Positions 39,555 through 48,430 are shown, counted from the first letter of the stretch. The stretch: DNA of 64,000 bases from an uncultured Aquimarina sp. (GCA_947496705.1 CANMDW010000004.1:186001-250000), one strand, 5' to 3'. Program-made: numbers and translations. The notes: generated by a model not told the origin, from the sequence alone.

Positions 39555-41084
39555 ATGAAATCTTTAAAATATACATTCAGCTTATGTTTATCAGTATTGT
39601 TCTTTATGGGTTGTACTGAAGATAATAATTTCGATTATCTAAGCACTATTAATGCTCCTTCAAATGTTACCACACTTTTACAGATTACTAAGGATAATTC
39701 TGGATTGGTAACTATAATTCCAAACGGAGATGGGGTCGTATCCTTTGATATTTATTTTGGGGATGATACTATCGAACCGGTTAATGTAAAACTAGGAGAA
39801 AGTACCACACATATTTATACTGAAGGTGTGTATAGCTTAAAATTAGTGGCCAATGGTATTACAGGTCTAAAAACAGAGGTGATACAGGAGGTAGTAGTAT
39901 CTTTTAAACCCCCTGAAAATTTGGTTCCCGTGATTACCGTTGATCCGGGAGATGTTTCCACTATAAACGTTTCGGCAACGGCAGATTTTGCAACCGGGTT
40001 CGAGGTTTATTTTGGTGATGTACCAGATGAAGTACCTACAGCATTGATGACAGGTGGCACAGTTTCCCATACCTATGAAACGGTAGGGGACTACGAGCTT
40101 AGAATAGTAGCATCCAATGCAGGGTCGGTAACCACTGAAATTACACAAACTATATCTATTGTTAACCCATTAGTGTTACCAATCGACTTTGAGTCTACTA
40201 CCCTAAACTATACATTTACTGATTTTGGTGGTGCTTTGGGTTCTGTAGTAGCTAATCCCGATATGTCGGGTATTAATACTAGTGCTAGAGTTGGTCAATC
40301 TTTTAAGCAAAATGGATCAGAAGTTTGGGCAGGAACATTTTTACAATTAGATGAACCAATAGCTTTTTCTTCTTCAAAAAGCATAAAAGTTAATACCTGG
40401 TCTCCAAGTAGTGGGATTACGATAAAAATGAAGCTTGAAAACGCTACAAATCCCGATATCGCAATAGAGGTCGATGTCGTAAATACAGTTGCCAACGGTT
40501 GGGAGACTTTACTTTTTGATTTTAGTGCTTTGGATGTATCCCAGGAGTATCATAAAGTAGTGTTATTCTTTGACTTTGGAAATCCGGGAAGCGATGATAC
40601 GTATTATTTTGATGCTATAGAATTACCACCACTAGCTGTTGAAGATTTTGAAGGACAGGCACCAATATTTACAGTGTTTGGGAATATTGCAGACGTAACA
40701 ATCGAATCAAACCCTAATACAACAGGTATAAACTCAACGTTAAAATCTGCTAAACTTACAAAAACATCTGGATCTGAAGTTTGGGCAGGTGCCTTTTTTG
40801 AAGTACCAGCACCTCTGGATTTAACCACCTATAACAAGATAAGAGTGCTAACGTATTCTCCAACATCGGGTATTGTAATTAAGTTGAAATTAGAAAATAT
40901 TGATGCAAGTATAGTTCATGAAGTAGATATTACCAATACTGTTGCTAATGATTGGGAAGAGCTTGTATATGATTTTAGCGCCGCTCCTGTTGCAGATTAT
41001 GTGAAAATAGTAATCTTCTTCGATTTTGGAAATAGTGGTACAGATGCAGAATATTATTACGACGGAATAGAATTGAGAAATTAA
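39555..41084 (+). CDS. Surface glycan-binding lipoprotein (PKD + two CBM-like modules)
   Basis: The 509-aa product has a lipobox (FFMG-C20). Two PKD-like domains (~25-205, with FDIYFGDDT...HIYTEGVYSLKLVANG and FEVYFGDVP...HTYETVGDYELRIVASN) precede two ~145-aa modules with GINTSARVGQ / GINSTLKSAK, GSEVWAG and YYFDAIEL. These modules are related to the three-fold repeat in the GH16 enzyme at 23160. The position after susD and the PKD plus CBM-like make-up are typical of SusE/F-like glycan-binding proteins in laminarin loci of marine Bacteroidota. It should bind polysaccharide at the cell surface. The spacing is 20 bp after susD and 10 bp before the GH16 gene, so one operon. Confidence 0.85.
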   Translation: MKSLKYTFSLCLSVLFFMGCTEDNNFDYLSTINAPSNVTTLLQITKDNSGLVTIIPNGDGVVSFDIYFGDDTIEPVNVKLGESTTHIYTEGVYSLKLVANGITGLKTEVIQEVVVSFKPPENLVPVITVDPGDVSTINVSATADFATGFEVYFGDVPDEVPTALMTGGTVSHTYETVGDYELRIVASNAGSVTTEITQTISIVNPLVLPIDFESTTLNYTFTDFGGALGSVVANPDMSGINTSARVGQSFKQNGSEVWAGTFLQLDEPIAFSSSKSIKVNTWSPSSGITIKMKLENATNPDIAIEVDVVNTVANGWETLLFDFSALDVSQEYHKVVLFFDFGNPGSDDTYYFDAIELPPLAVEDFEGQAPIFTVFGNIADVTIESNPNTTGINSTLKSAKLTKTSGSEVWAGAFFEVPAPLDLTTYNKIRVLTYSPTSGIVIKLKLENIDASIVHEVDITNTVANDWEELVYDFSAAPVADYVKIVIFFDFGNSGTDAEYYYDGIELRN

Positions 41085-41094
41085 AAAAAGAAAT

Positions 41095-42732
41095 ATGAAA
41101 AAAAGTAATTTTGTTTTAACAGGTATCCTTGCCATTTTGATAATATTTACAGGATGTCAGGAAGACGATGTGCGGGTAGGAGAAATTATAGTGCCTTCAA
41201 ATATACAGGTAACTATAGATATTGTAGGTGCAGATGCTAATAATCCAAATGGAGATGGAAGCGGAACTGTAAATTTTACGGCTACTGCAGAGAATACAAT
41301 CACGTATAAATTTGTTTTTAATGGAAATGTAGAAGTAGCACCATCAGGAAGCAAAACATATGATTTTGGAAATACAGGATTACACACCTATACAATAGCT
41401 GTTATAGCGGTAGGTGCAGGAGGTGTGTCATCAAGCACCTCTGTTGAAGTAGAAGTGTTGGCATTATATGAACCACCAGCAGAATTGATAACAATGCTTA
41501 CAACAGGATCCTGGAGAATCAAAAGTGAAGCTTCTGGACACTTTGGCCTGGGGCCGGTTGGAGGTACAGAGCCAGGTCAGTTTTTTTCTGCTCCGGCTTT
41601 TGATAAGTCGGCAACAGGGATGTACGACGATCGTTATGTTTTTAATTCTGATGGAACATTCAGGCATATTACAAATAGTGAAAATGATGATCCAGCAGAG
41701 AATACAGATGGAACTGTTTTTGGGCGTGTTGATCTAATCGATGAATTGGGCCCGCATAGTGAAACTCCTAATGGAGCCGATATAGAAAACTATCCATTGA
41801 GTGATTATACAGGAGGATGGTCATTGAGTGCACCTGGAGGTATAGAAACAATCAGCTTAACAGGAACATCTTTTATCGGTTATTATACTGGTGGAAATCA
41901 TAAATATGAACTTTTTAAATATGAAGAACAACCACCTAACGAATTGATATTAAGAACTACTGACGGGAATAATGAATTTGATTGGTGGTTTATAATAACT
42001 TCTGAAGAACCAGGAGGTACAGGCAATGTCGTAGCCCCCCCTTTTGATACACTACTTTGGTCAGACGAATTTGATGTAGACGGAGCACCGAATACCTCAA
42101 ACTGGACCTATGATTTGGGTACAGGAGATAATGGATGGGGCAACAATGAATCTCAAACCTATACCAATGATTCCGGTAATGTTGTTGTAGAAGGAGGGAT
42201 ATTAAAAATTACTGCCAAAGCTGAGAATGGAGGATATACTTCGGCAAGAATTAAATCACAGGATGTATTTGAGTTTACCTATGGTAGAGTAGAAGTCAGA
42301 GCCAAATTACCAGCAGGTGGCGGCACCTGGCCTGCAATATGGATGCTGGGAGCCAACATCACAGATGTTGGTTGGCCGGCCTGTGGAGAAATTGATATTA
42401 TGGAGCACGCTGGAAACAACCAGGATAAGGTTTCGAGTGCTCTTCACTTTCCCGGAAACTCAGGTGGAAACCCTATTTTCAAAGGTACAGACGTCCCCGG
42501 GGCATCAACAGATTTTCATGTCTATTCGGTTGAATGGTCATCAAATAAAATCGTTTTCTTTATTGATGGGGTCGAATACCACAGTTATTCTTACGCACAA
42601 AATGTACCATTTTATAACAAAGATTTCTTTTTAATCCTTAATGTAGCCATGGGAGGTAGCTTTGGAGGGGCAATAGATCCAGGGTTTACAGCATCAGCTA
42701 TGGAGATTGATTATGTAAGAGTGTATCAATGA
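41095..42732 (+). CDS. GH16 laminarinase-type lipoprotein
   Basis: The 545-aa protein has a lipobox (IFTG-C21), a PKD-like domain (~30-120), a middle beta-rich segment (~125-305, containing TGSWRIKSEASGHFGLGP and WWFIITSEEP) and a C-terminal GH16 domain (~318-545). The active site GEIDIME has Glu432 as nucleophile, Asp434 and Glu437 as acid/base; AKLPAGGGTWPAIWML and the terminal MEIDYVRVYQ are also typical. It should sit on the cell surface and cleave beta-1,3-glucan for the SusCD importer. Unlike the T9SS GH16 at 23160 it is anchored by lipid and has no sorting domain. Confidence 0.92.
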   Translation: MKKSNFVLTGILAILIIFTGCQEDDVRVGEIIVPSNIQVTIDIVGADANNPNGDGSGTVNFTATAENTITYKFVFNGNVEVAPSGSKTYDFGNTGLHTYTIAVIAVGAGGVSSSTSVEVEVLALYEPPAELITMLTTGSWRIKSEASGHFGLGPVGGTEPGQFFSAPAFDKSATGMYDDRYVFNSDGTFRHITNSENDDPAENTDGTVFGRVDLIDELGPHSETPNGADIENYPLSDYTGGWSLSAPGGIETISLTGTSFIGYYTGGNHKYELFKYEEQPPNELILRTTDGNNEFDWWFIITSEEPGGTGNVVAPPFDTLLWSDEFDVDGAPNTSNWTYDLGTGDNGWGNNESQTYTNDSGNVVVEGGILKITAKAENGGYTSARIKSQDVFEFTYGRVEVRAKLPAGGGTWPAIWMLGANITDVGWPACGEIDIMEHAGNNQDKVSSALHFPGNSGGNPIFKGTDVPGASTDFHVYSVEWSSNKIVFFIDGVEYHSYSYAQNVPFYNKDFFLILNVAMGGSFGGAIDPGFTASAMEIDYVRVYQ

Positions 42733-42807
42733 ACTCTTCTTTGACTTTTTATAATTACCTGCAAAATCATGCTTTTTCGGACTAATGAAAAAAGTCAAGA
42801 TGAGTTC
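42731..42807. other. Long stem-loop overlapping the GH16 stop codon
   Basis: GAACTCTTCTTTGACTTTTT (42731-42750) pairs with AAAAAAGTCAAGATGAGTTC (42788-42807), about 18 of 20 bases with one bulge. It starts in the TGA codon. No T-run follows on the + strand, so it may stabilise the 3' end of the mRNA rather than terminate. Confidence 0.55.
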
Positions 42808-43058
42808 AATAAAAAAAATATTGCTAAACTTTTATTTTGTTCTCGATTGGAAGGCTGTTCACCCCAGATAGTCTTCCAATTATTGTTATCTTTCTATGCA
42901 GAATTTTTAATGTGAACGCACAGTATCTGCTTACCGGAAGGGTGACCCCACCTGCCAGAAGGCTACGGTACCCACAAATAGTAAAAGGTGTCAAAAACAC
43001 CCCCTGTCCTGTCTACAGCTCGCCCACAACGATGTTGTGTCGTCCTTAAGAGGATAGT

Positions 43059-43129
43059 AATTCCCCCTTTGAAGCCTGCCTACCGGTTTATCTACCATAG
43101 GTAGGCGAGGCATTGGGGTTAGGGAGATG
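43059..43129. repeat. Composite dispersed repeat upstream of GH3
   Basis: AATTCCCCCTTTGAAG and CATTGGGGTTAGGGAGATG flank an inner hairpin GCCTGCCTAC (43074) / GTAGGCGAGGC (43101). The flanks resemble a CCCC/GGGG repeat and the inner part matches the CTGCC/GGTAGGC repeat seen at 20.6 and 31.3 kb. A further hairpin ACAAC-gat-GTTGT lies at about 43027. The 505-bp gap contains no gene. Confidence 0.55.
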
Positions 43130-43237
43130 TTTTGGCCCATAATTTCTACATTCAAAAGATGTGGGTACACAGTAGCTGTCGGAAGAGCAGGTTTTTTAAT
43201 TGATTAATTTTAACAATAATTAAAAAAATGTACATAT

Positions 43238-45562
43238 ATGAATAAGAAGATTATTATTTCCGCGGTATTGGTATTTGGTTTACTTTTTGTAGCCTGCAAT
43301 CCATCTCCATCAAGAGAAGCTCTAAAGGAGCCAATAAGAAAAGCTACTTCAGGTGATATTGATATGAAAATCGAAGCCAAAGTAGATTCACTTCTTTCTA
43401 TAATGACGCTCGAAGAGAAAATTGGTCAGATGAATCAATATAATGGTTTTTGGGATCTCACGGGCCCAACACCAGAAGAAGGAGCAGCAGCAAAGAAGTA
43501 TGAACACCTTCGTAAAGGTTGGGTAGGATCGATGCTCAATGTACATGGAGTAAAAGAAGTGCGCTCGGTACAAAAAATAGCTGTAGAAGAATCGAGATTA
43601 GGGATTCCGTTAATTATTGGCTTTGATGTGATTCATGGATATAAAACGATGAGCCCCATTCCACTGGCAGAAGCTGCAAGCTGGGATATGGATGCTATAA
43701 AAAAATCTGCAGAGGTTGCAGCTCTGGAAGCTTCGGCAGCTGGTATTAACTGGACATTTGCTCCTATGGTAGATATCTCCAGAGATGCCCGATGGGGCCG
43801 GGTAATGGAGGGTGCAGGAGAAGACCCTTTTTTGGGTTCCAAAATTGCAGAAGCAAGAGTATGGGGTTTTCAGGGAGAAGACCTTTCTGCCCATAACACG
43901 ATTGCTGCATGTGCCAAACATTTTGCCGGCTATGGATTTGCAGAATCCGGTAGGGATTATAACACGACAGATATAGGGACATCTACATTAAACAATATTG
44001 TTTTTCCACCCTTTAAAGCAGCTAAAGAAGCAGGTGTAAGAACATTCATGAATTCATTCAATGAACTTAACGGAGTTCCTGCAACCGGTAACAAAATGCT
44101 ACAACGGGATGTGCTTAAGAACGGCTGGGAGTTTAATGGATTTATAGTTTCCGATTGGGGATCTATTACCGAAATGATTGCCCATGGATATGCAGAAGAT
44201 GGTAAAAGTGCTGCAGAGCTGGCAGTTAATGCAGGCTCGGATATGGATATGGAATCCTATTTATATGTAGAACATTTAGCATCTCTGGTAAAAGAAGGCA
44301 GAGTTGAAGAGCGTTTGATTGATGATGCAGCAAGAAGAATTCTAAGAGTGAAATATGAGTTGGGATTGTTTGATGATCCATATAAGTATTGTAACAAACA
44401 AAGAGAAAAAGAAGTTATTGGTAGCCTAGCCAATCAGGAAGCGGTGTTGGATATGGCTAAAAAATCTATTGTGCTGCTAAAAAATGAAAAAAAACTACTT
44501 CCCCTTAAAAAAGAAGGACAAAAAATAGCCTTGATAGGGGCATTGGCCAATGATAAAAATAGTCCTTTAGGAAGCTGGAGAATTGCAGCCGACGATGATA
44601 CTGCGGTTTCAGTATTAGAAGGCATGCAGCACTATAAAGGAAATTCATTGGTCTATGCAAAAGGAGCCGATGTTTCTCTGGGAAAAACTACATTTGTTAC
44701 CGAAACAAAAATTAATACAACCGATAAAAGTGAATTTGGCGAAGCTATCAAAGCTGCGAAACAAGCAGATGTTGTGGTGATGGTTTTAGGCGAAATAGGT
44801 TTTCAAAGCGGTGAAGGGCGTAGCAGAACAGCTCTTGATTTACCGGGAGTGCAACAGGAACTTTTGGAAGAAGTATATAAAGTAAATCAGCACATTGTTT
44901 TGGTATTAAATAATGGCCGCCCTTTGGTAATTGGATGGGCAGATAAACACATTCCTGCCATTGTAGAAGCCTGGCATTTGGGATCACAAAGCGGTCATGC
45001 GATTGCACAGGTTTTATACGGCGATTATAATCCTAGTGGTAAATTACCCATGTCGTTTCCCAGAAATGTAGGACAAGTTCCTGTTTATTACAATTATAAA
45101 AATACAGGAAGACCCGTAGCACCAGATCCGGGGATTGTTTTTTGGTCGCACTATTCAGATCAGAAGAATACTCCGCTATATGCTTTTGGACATGGGTTGA
45201 GTTATACAACCTTTGCGTATGAAGATCTTACTATAACTAAAACAAACGCTTCTTCTGATCATCCGGAAATTAAGATGTCTGTAGCGGTTACAAATTCTGG
45301 CAATCTTGAAGGAAAAGAAGTAGTGCAATTATATATAAGAGATCTCTTTGCCAGTGTGACCAGACCAGTGAAAGAATTAAAAGGTTTTGAGATGATCTCT
45401 TTACAACCCGGAGAAACTAAAACGGTACATTTTAAACTGAATAAGGAAACTTTAGGGTTTTATACGAATGATGGTGAATGGGTTGTAGAACCCGGAAAAT
45501 TTAAAATTTTTGTAGGAGGAAGTTCTGATAGTACGATTGAGTCTGATTTTGAGTTGCAATAG
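43238..45562 (+). CDS. GH3 beta-glucosidase (BglX-like) lipoprotein
   Basis: The 774-aa product has a lipobox (LFVA-C20). The GH3 N-terminal TIM-barrel (~50-375) shows GFDVIHGYKT, ARDPRWGR-like SRDARWGRVMEGAGEDP, AACAKHFAGYG and the catalytic nucleophile Asp306 in GFIVSDWGS. The C-terminal alpha/beta sandwich (KSIVLLKNEKKLLPLKK, GRSRTALDLPGVQQELLEEV) and a terminal Fn3-like domain (VVQLYIRDLFASVTRPVKELKGF) complete a full-length BglX-type enzyme. It would split beta-glucan oligosaccharides to glucose. It follows the SusCD-GH16 operon after a 505-bp gap and probably has its own promoter, although no exact TAnnTTTG was seen. Confidence 0.95.
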   Translation: MNKKIIISAVLVFGLLFVACNPSPSREALKEPIRKATSGDIDMKIEAKVDSLLSIMTLEEKIGQMNQYNGFWDLTGPTPEEGAAAKKYEHLRKGWVGSMLNVHGVKEVRSVQKIAVEESRLGIPLIIGFDVIHGYKTMSPIPLAEAASWDMDAIKKSAEVAALEASAAGINWTFAPMVDISRDARWGRVMEGAGEDPFLGSKIAEARVWGFQGEDLSAHNTIAACAKHFAGYGFAESGRDYNTTDIGTSTLNNIVFPPFKAAKEAGVRTFMNSFNELNGVPATGNKMLQRDVLKNGWEFNGFIVSDWGSITEMIAHGYAEDGKSAAELAVNAGSDMDMESYLYVEHLASLVKEGRVEERLIDDAARRILRVKYELGLFDDPYKYCNKQREKEVIGSLANQEAVLDMAKKSIVLLKNEKKLLPLKKEGQKIALIGALANDKNSPLGSWRIAADDDTAVSVLEGMQHYKGNSLVYAKGADVSLGKTTFVTETKINTTDKSEFGEAIKAAKQADVVVMVLGEIGFQSGEGRSRTALDLPGVQQELLEEVYKVNQHIVLVLNNGRPLVIGWADKHIPAIVEAWHLGSQSGHAIAQVLYGDYNPSGKLPMSFPRNVGQVPVYYNYKNTGRPVAPDPGIVFWSHYSDQKNTPLYAFGHGLSYTTFAYEDLTITKTNASSDHPEIKMSVAVTNSGNLEGKEVVQLYIRDLFASVTRPVKELKGFEMISLQPGETKTVHFKLNKETLGFYTNDGEWVVEPGKFKIFVGGSSDSTIESDFELQ

Positions 45563-45599
45563 CAAAGGGTTTAAAGCGTATATTAAATATTTGATACCC

Positions 45600-45616
45600 A
45601 AAACCTTTAAGGTTTT
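45600..45616 (+). terminator. Weak hairpin after GH3
   Basis: AAAACC-tttaa-GGTTTT lies 38 bp after the GH3 stop and is followed by ATATA. It is AT-rich and weak. Confidence 0.3.
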
Positions 45617-45726
45617 ATATACAAAAGGGTCTTGTAATTTGCTCTGTGACTCCTATAATTGGTTCAAAATGCTTTAATAGAGATAGAAAAAAGCTTGCAA
45701 GAGCCTATTAATTAAGTAACATCTAT

Positions 45727-46572
45727 ATGTACATGCATAAAAAGTCAACCGTATTCATCTTTTTGTTTATATTTCAAAGTATGATATCTCAGGATCTGTC
45801 GATGATGACCTACAATATTAGGTTTGATAACCCGGCAGATAGCCTTAATAGCTGGAAAAACCGCAAAGATTTTTTAATCTCTCAGCTTCGCTTTTATGCC
45901 CCCGATGTTCTGGGGACACAAGAAGGGCTTTATCATCAGCTAAAGCATATAGAGCGGGAACTTGAAGGATTTCAATTTATTGGGGTAGGTAGGGACTCGG
46001 GAGATACCAGGGGAGAGTACTGTGCTATTTTTTACAAAACAAAGCATATTACACTAATATCACACAACACTTTTTGGCTTTCTGAAACCCCCGGGCAACC
46101 TTCTTCAGGTTGGGACGCTGCCTTACATAGAATTTGTACCTATGGAATTTTTGAACGAAAGAACACCGGTAAGAAGTTTTTGGTATTCAATACACATTTT
46201 GACCATATAGGAGAGCAGGCAAGGATAGAGAGTGCAAAGCTGATTTTAAAAATGATGAAGGAAATAAATATCGAAAACCTTCCTGTTGTTTTGATGGGAG
46301 ATTTTAATCTCGAAGCAGAAACTGAAGGTATTCAGATCATTCTAAAAGAATTGCAAGACATACATCTATCTGCCGGCAAGAAAGCTTTCGGGCCTAGAGG
46401 CACATTTAATGGATTTCAATTTCATAAACCGGTAACCCGAAGAATAGACTACATCTTTTCTGGCAAAGGGGATTTTACAATCATCAAAAACGGAATTTTA
46501 AGTGACTCAAAAGATGTACGGTATCCTTCAGATCATTTCCCGGTATATACCGAACTTCTTTTTAAAAACTGA
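45727..46572 (+). CDS. Exported endonuclease/exonuclease/phosphatase-family protein
   Basis: The 281-aa product starts at ATG 45727 or 45733; both give a signal peptide ending MISQ. The EEP fold is shown by MTYNIRFDNP (Asn), VLGTQEG (Glu), VFNTHFDHIG (His), VLMGDFNL (Asp/Asn), RRIDYIF and SDHFPVY (Asp/His), the full set of metal and catalytic residues. Family members include nucleases, sphingomyelinases and sugar-phosphate or lipid phosphatases. The exported form is common next to polysaccharide loci in Flavobacteriia, but its substrate there is not established to my knowledge. It lies 165 bp after GH3 on the same strand. Confidence 0.88.
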   Translation: MYMHKKSTVFIFLFIFQSMISQDLSMMTYNIRFDNPADSLNSWKNRKDFLISQLRFYAPDVLGTQEGLYHQLKHIERELEGFQFIGVGRDSGDTRGEYCAIFYKTKHITLISHNTFWLSETPGQPSSGWDAALHRICTYGIFERKNTGKKFLVFNTHFDHIGEQARIESAKLILKMMKEINIENLPVVLMGDFNLEAETEGIQIILKELQDIHLSAGKKAFGPRGTFNGFQFHKPVTRRIDYIFSGKGDFTIIKNGILSDSKDVRYPSDHFPVYTELLFKN

Positions 46573-46646
46573 ACACTATAAAGCTTGTAAATAACAATTT
46601 AGTCCTTTTTTATGATTTAAAAATCAATGCAGATCATTTAGAACGT

Positions 46647-46654
46647 TACCTTTG
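46647..46654 (+). promoter_or_regulatory. -7 promoter element before the membrane protein gene
   Basis: TACCTTTG matches TAnnTTTG exactly and lies 26 bp before the GTG start at 46680. No clear -33 TTG at 17-23 bases was identified. Confidence 0.5.
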
Positions 46655-46679
46655 TAAGTCTTTTAAGAATAATGTATTT

Positions 46680-47138
46680 GTGATTCAAGATTTTATTATT
46701 GCTGTTTTATGGAGTATTTCCCCTTTCGGAGAAGCTAAAGTAGGCATTCCTTATGGAATGTTTAATGGGCTCAATATTTATTTGGTCTTTGTACTCTGCT
46801 TTCTGGCCAATGTACTTGTATTTCCCTTGATGATATTTTTCTTAGAAAAAGTGAATAATTATTTACTAAGGTGGAAATTTTATAAGAAAGCGGCAATATA
46901 TGTGGCACGAAAGGCAAAAATAGGATCTGGAAGTAAGATTGAAAAATACGGCTTTTGGGGACTCATTCTTTTTGTGATGATCCCGCTTCCCGGGACCGGT
47001 GTATATGCAGGAAGTATCGCAACGTATTTATTTAAAATTAAAAAAAGAAAAGCCTTTATGGCTAATAGTATAGGTATATTCTTGTCTTCGGTTATTGTTT
47101 GGGCGACGACTTTGCTTACTATGCAGGGAATTACTTAA
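46680..47138 (+). CDS. Small integral membrane protein of the COG2426 / small multidrug export family
   Basis: The 152-aa product begins with GTG at 46680; no in-frame ATG exists upstream. It has about four hydrophobic segments (LNIYLVFVLCFLANVLVFPLMIFFL, GLILFVMIPLPGTGVYAGS and the C-terminal SIGIFLSSVIVWATTLLTM). The motifs WSISPFGEAKVGIPYG near the N-terminus and IPLPGTGVYAGSIATYLF are characteristic of the COG2426 family (annotated small multi-drug export protein). Function of the family is poorly defined despite its name. It has an own promoter-like element and is not clearly tied to the glucan locus. Confidence 0.75.
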   Translation: MIQDFIIAVLWSISPFGEAKVGIPYGMFNGLNIYLVFVLCFLANVLVFPLMIFFLEKVNNYLLRWKFYKKAAIYVARKAKIGSGSKIEKYGFWGLILFVMIPLPGTGVYAGSIATYLFKIKKRKAFMANSIGIFLSSVIVWATTLLTMQGIT

Positions 47139-47177
47139 GAACATCAAAGTATCCCTTTTGTGGTTCTTGTTTCTAAA

Positions 47178-47627
47178 TCAAGCTGCGGTATCTTCTGTTT
47201 TGGATACGCTTTTGGCCCATGCAATTGCATCTGTTAAACAAGTAAAGCTTTGTAATTTACTCCTCATAAATAATTTTTCCAACATGGCATTCAGTATTCC
47301 TTTTGGATTGTAACTCACAATACCATAGCCTTTTAATGAATAGCTATATTTAAAAAAATGAAGCCAGTCGCTGGGAACAACAGAATATGGATTCACCCGG
47401 TTGGAGATGTATACCAGGTCTTTTCCATTTTGATCGTAGAGATTGCTTATTTCTTCAACTACTGTTTTTGCATGATCTTCCCAGGTAAAAACAATATCCT
47501 TATTAATCTCCCCAACAATAAAAGTCTCAAATAGATAAAAATTACCAAAAGAGTAGTTTATTTCTTGTATGGCTTCCTGATAAAATGGTGAGCTTTTTAC
47601 ATGTTCCATACTCAAAAATATTACCAT
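47178..47627 (-). CDS. STAS/SpoIIAA-like hypothetical protein
   Basis: The 149-aa product (start ATG 47627; ATG 47609 is an alternative) has no signal peptide. Its pattern resembles a family of small flavobacterial cytosolic proteins with a STAS/SpoIIAA-like fold: FETFIVGEINKDIVFTWEDHA, then the segment DLVYISNRVNPYSVVPSDW, then GYGIVSYNPKG and a C-terminal LQSFTCLTDAIAWAK. The middle VYISNRxNxYSVxPxxW stretch is the most diagnostic by memory. Function is unknown. It is convergent with the membrane protein gene. Confidence 0.6.
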   Translation of the reverse strand: MVIFLSMEHVKSSPFYQEAIQEINYSFGNFYLFETFIVGEINKDIVFTWEDHAKTVVEEISNLYDQNGKDLVYISNRVNPYSVVPSDWLHFFKYSYSLKGYGIVSYNPKGILNAMLEKLFMRSKLQSFTCLTDAIAWAKSVSKTEDTAA

Positions 47628-47732
47628 TTTATCTCGAAGCTATAAAAACAGCCTTAAATTTAGCTAATTAATCGATGAATTGATAAAAAAACCGATGAAA
47701 GGAGAAAGAGCATACATATGTACAGGTTGAAA

Positions 47733-47879
47733 TTATATTTCATTATATAACAGATATGCACTCTCCAGTTTCTTACGAATCCTTTTTCTAAGCTGTCTAG
47801 GTTGTAATACCTCAATAGTCTCACCGAAACCTAAAATTAGACGTTCAAACTCAACGTTTAAGTGAACATAGGTGGCAAA
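47733..47879 (-). pseudogene. C-terminal fragment of a WYL-domain transcriptional regulator
   Basis: The - strand frame ends with VHLNVEFERLILGFGETIEV and LQPRQLRKRIRKKLES, the C-terminal (WCX) end of HTH-WYL regulators. Upstream of about 47879 the frame turns into low-complexity Phe-rich sequence with no HTH or WYL part, so only ~48 residues of a normally ~320-aa protein remain. It looks like a truncated remnant beside other debris (a 35-codon frame, a MITE). Confidence 0.6.
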
Positions 47880-47916
47880 AGAATGCACCTTTGAGAAGAA
47901 AAAAAAGAAGAAAGTG

Positions 47917-48024
47917 ATGAAAGAATTAATACTAAAAAAACTGGAAAGCATAGAACGCGATACAGCAAAATATCGACGAAGAGAAAAACCTAAAGTAACT
48001 AAGAATCAAAAAGATGCAATATAA
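47917..48024 (+). CDS. Short 35-aa frame, possible gene fragment
   Basis: ATG 47917 is preceded by the purine-rich AGAAGAAAG and encodes MKELILKKLESIERDTAKYR and a Lys/Arg-rich tail. The N-terminus resembles the leading helix of small excisionase-like HTH proteins of Flavobacteriia, but the HTH itself is missing. It may be a truncated gene or chance. Confidence 0.25.
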   Translation: MKELILKKLESIERDTAKYRRREKPKVTKNQKDAI

Positions 48025-48140
48025 AAACTCCTTAACTTAATGACATTGGGCTTGCCCCAGAGAAATTTACTTCGAATAATAGCCGTTTAGAATCCAAAAG
48101 CCAGTTCGTAATCAAGATCGATCTTTAAAGAATTCCTAAC

Positions 48141-48305
48141 TAGTGTCTGGTCGGAAATAGGCGTTTTTTATGATTTGAATTATTTTTGATGGGATTTTTA
48201 TTTTCTTTTTTGACGCAGATACCTTAGTATCAGGCGATAAAAAACAAATAAAAATAGCGCAAAAAGAAACAAATTTAATAATGATATATTTCCGACCAGA
48301 CACTA
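48141..48305. mobile_element. 165-bp MITE-like element with 19-bp terminal inverted repeats
   Basis: TAGTGTCTGGTCGGAAATA at 48141-48159 is exactly reversed at 48287-48305. The interior forms a second hairpin around CGCAGATAC-ctta-GTATCAGGCG with T-rich and A-rich arms. No coding capacity is present. The ends are TA, which would fit TA-target insertion, but a duplicated target site was not proven. Confidence 0.8.
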
Positions 48306-48430
48306 TATAGCGCTTCTAAAATTTACAGTTAAGCTACAAATCCCAGCCGTTTAGCTAAAAAAAAAGTTGTTTTGAATCTTATCCATTACCTTCTATCATG
48401 ATTTACACAAACCCTAAAAACCATATTATT

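Noticed and set aside
47095..47313. 72-aa + strand frame
   Set aside because: It overlaps two better-supported genes (membrane protein and STAS-like protein) in other frames.
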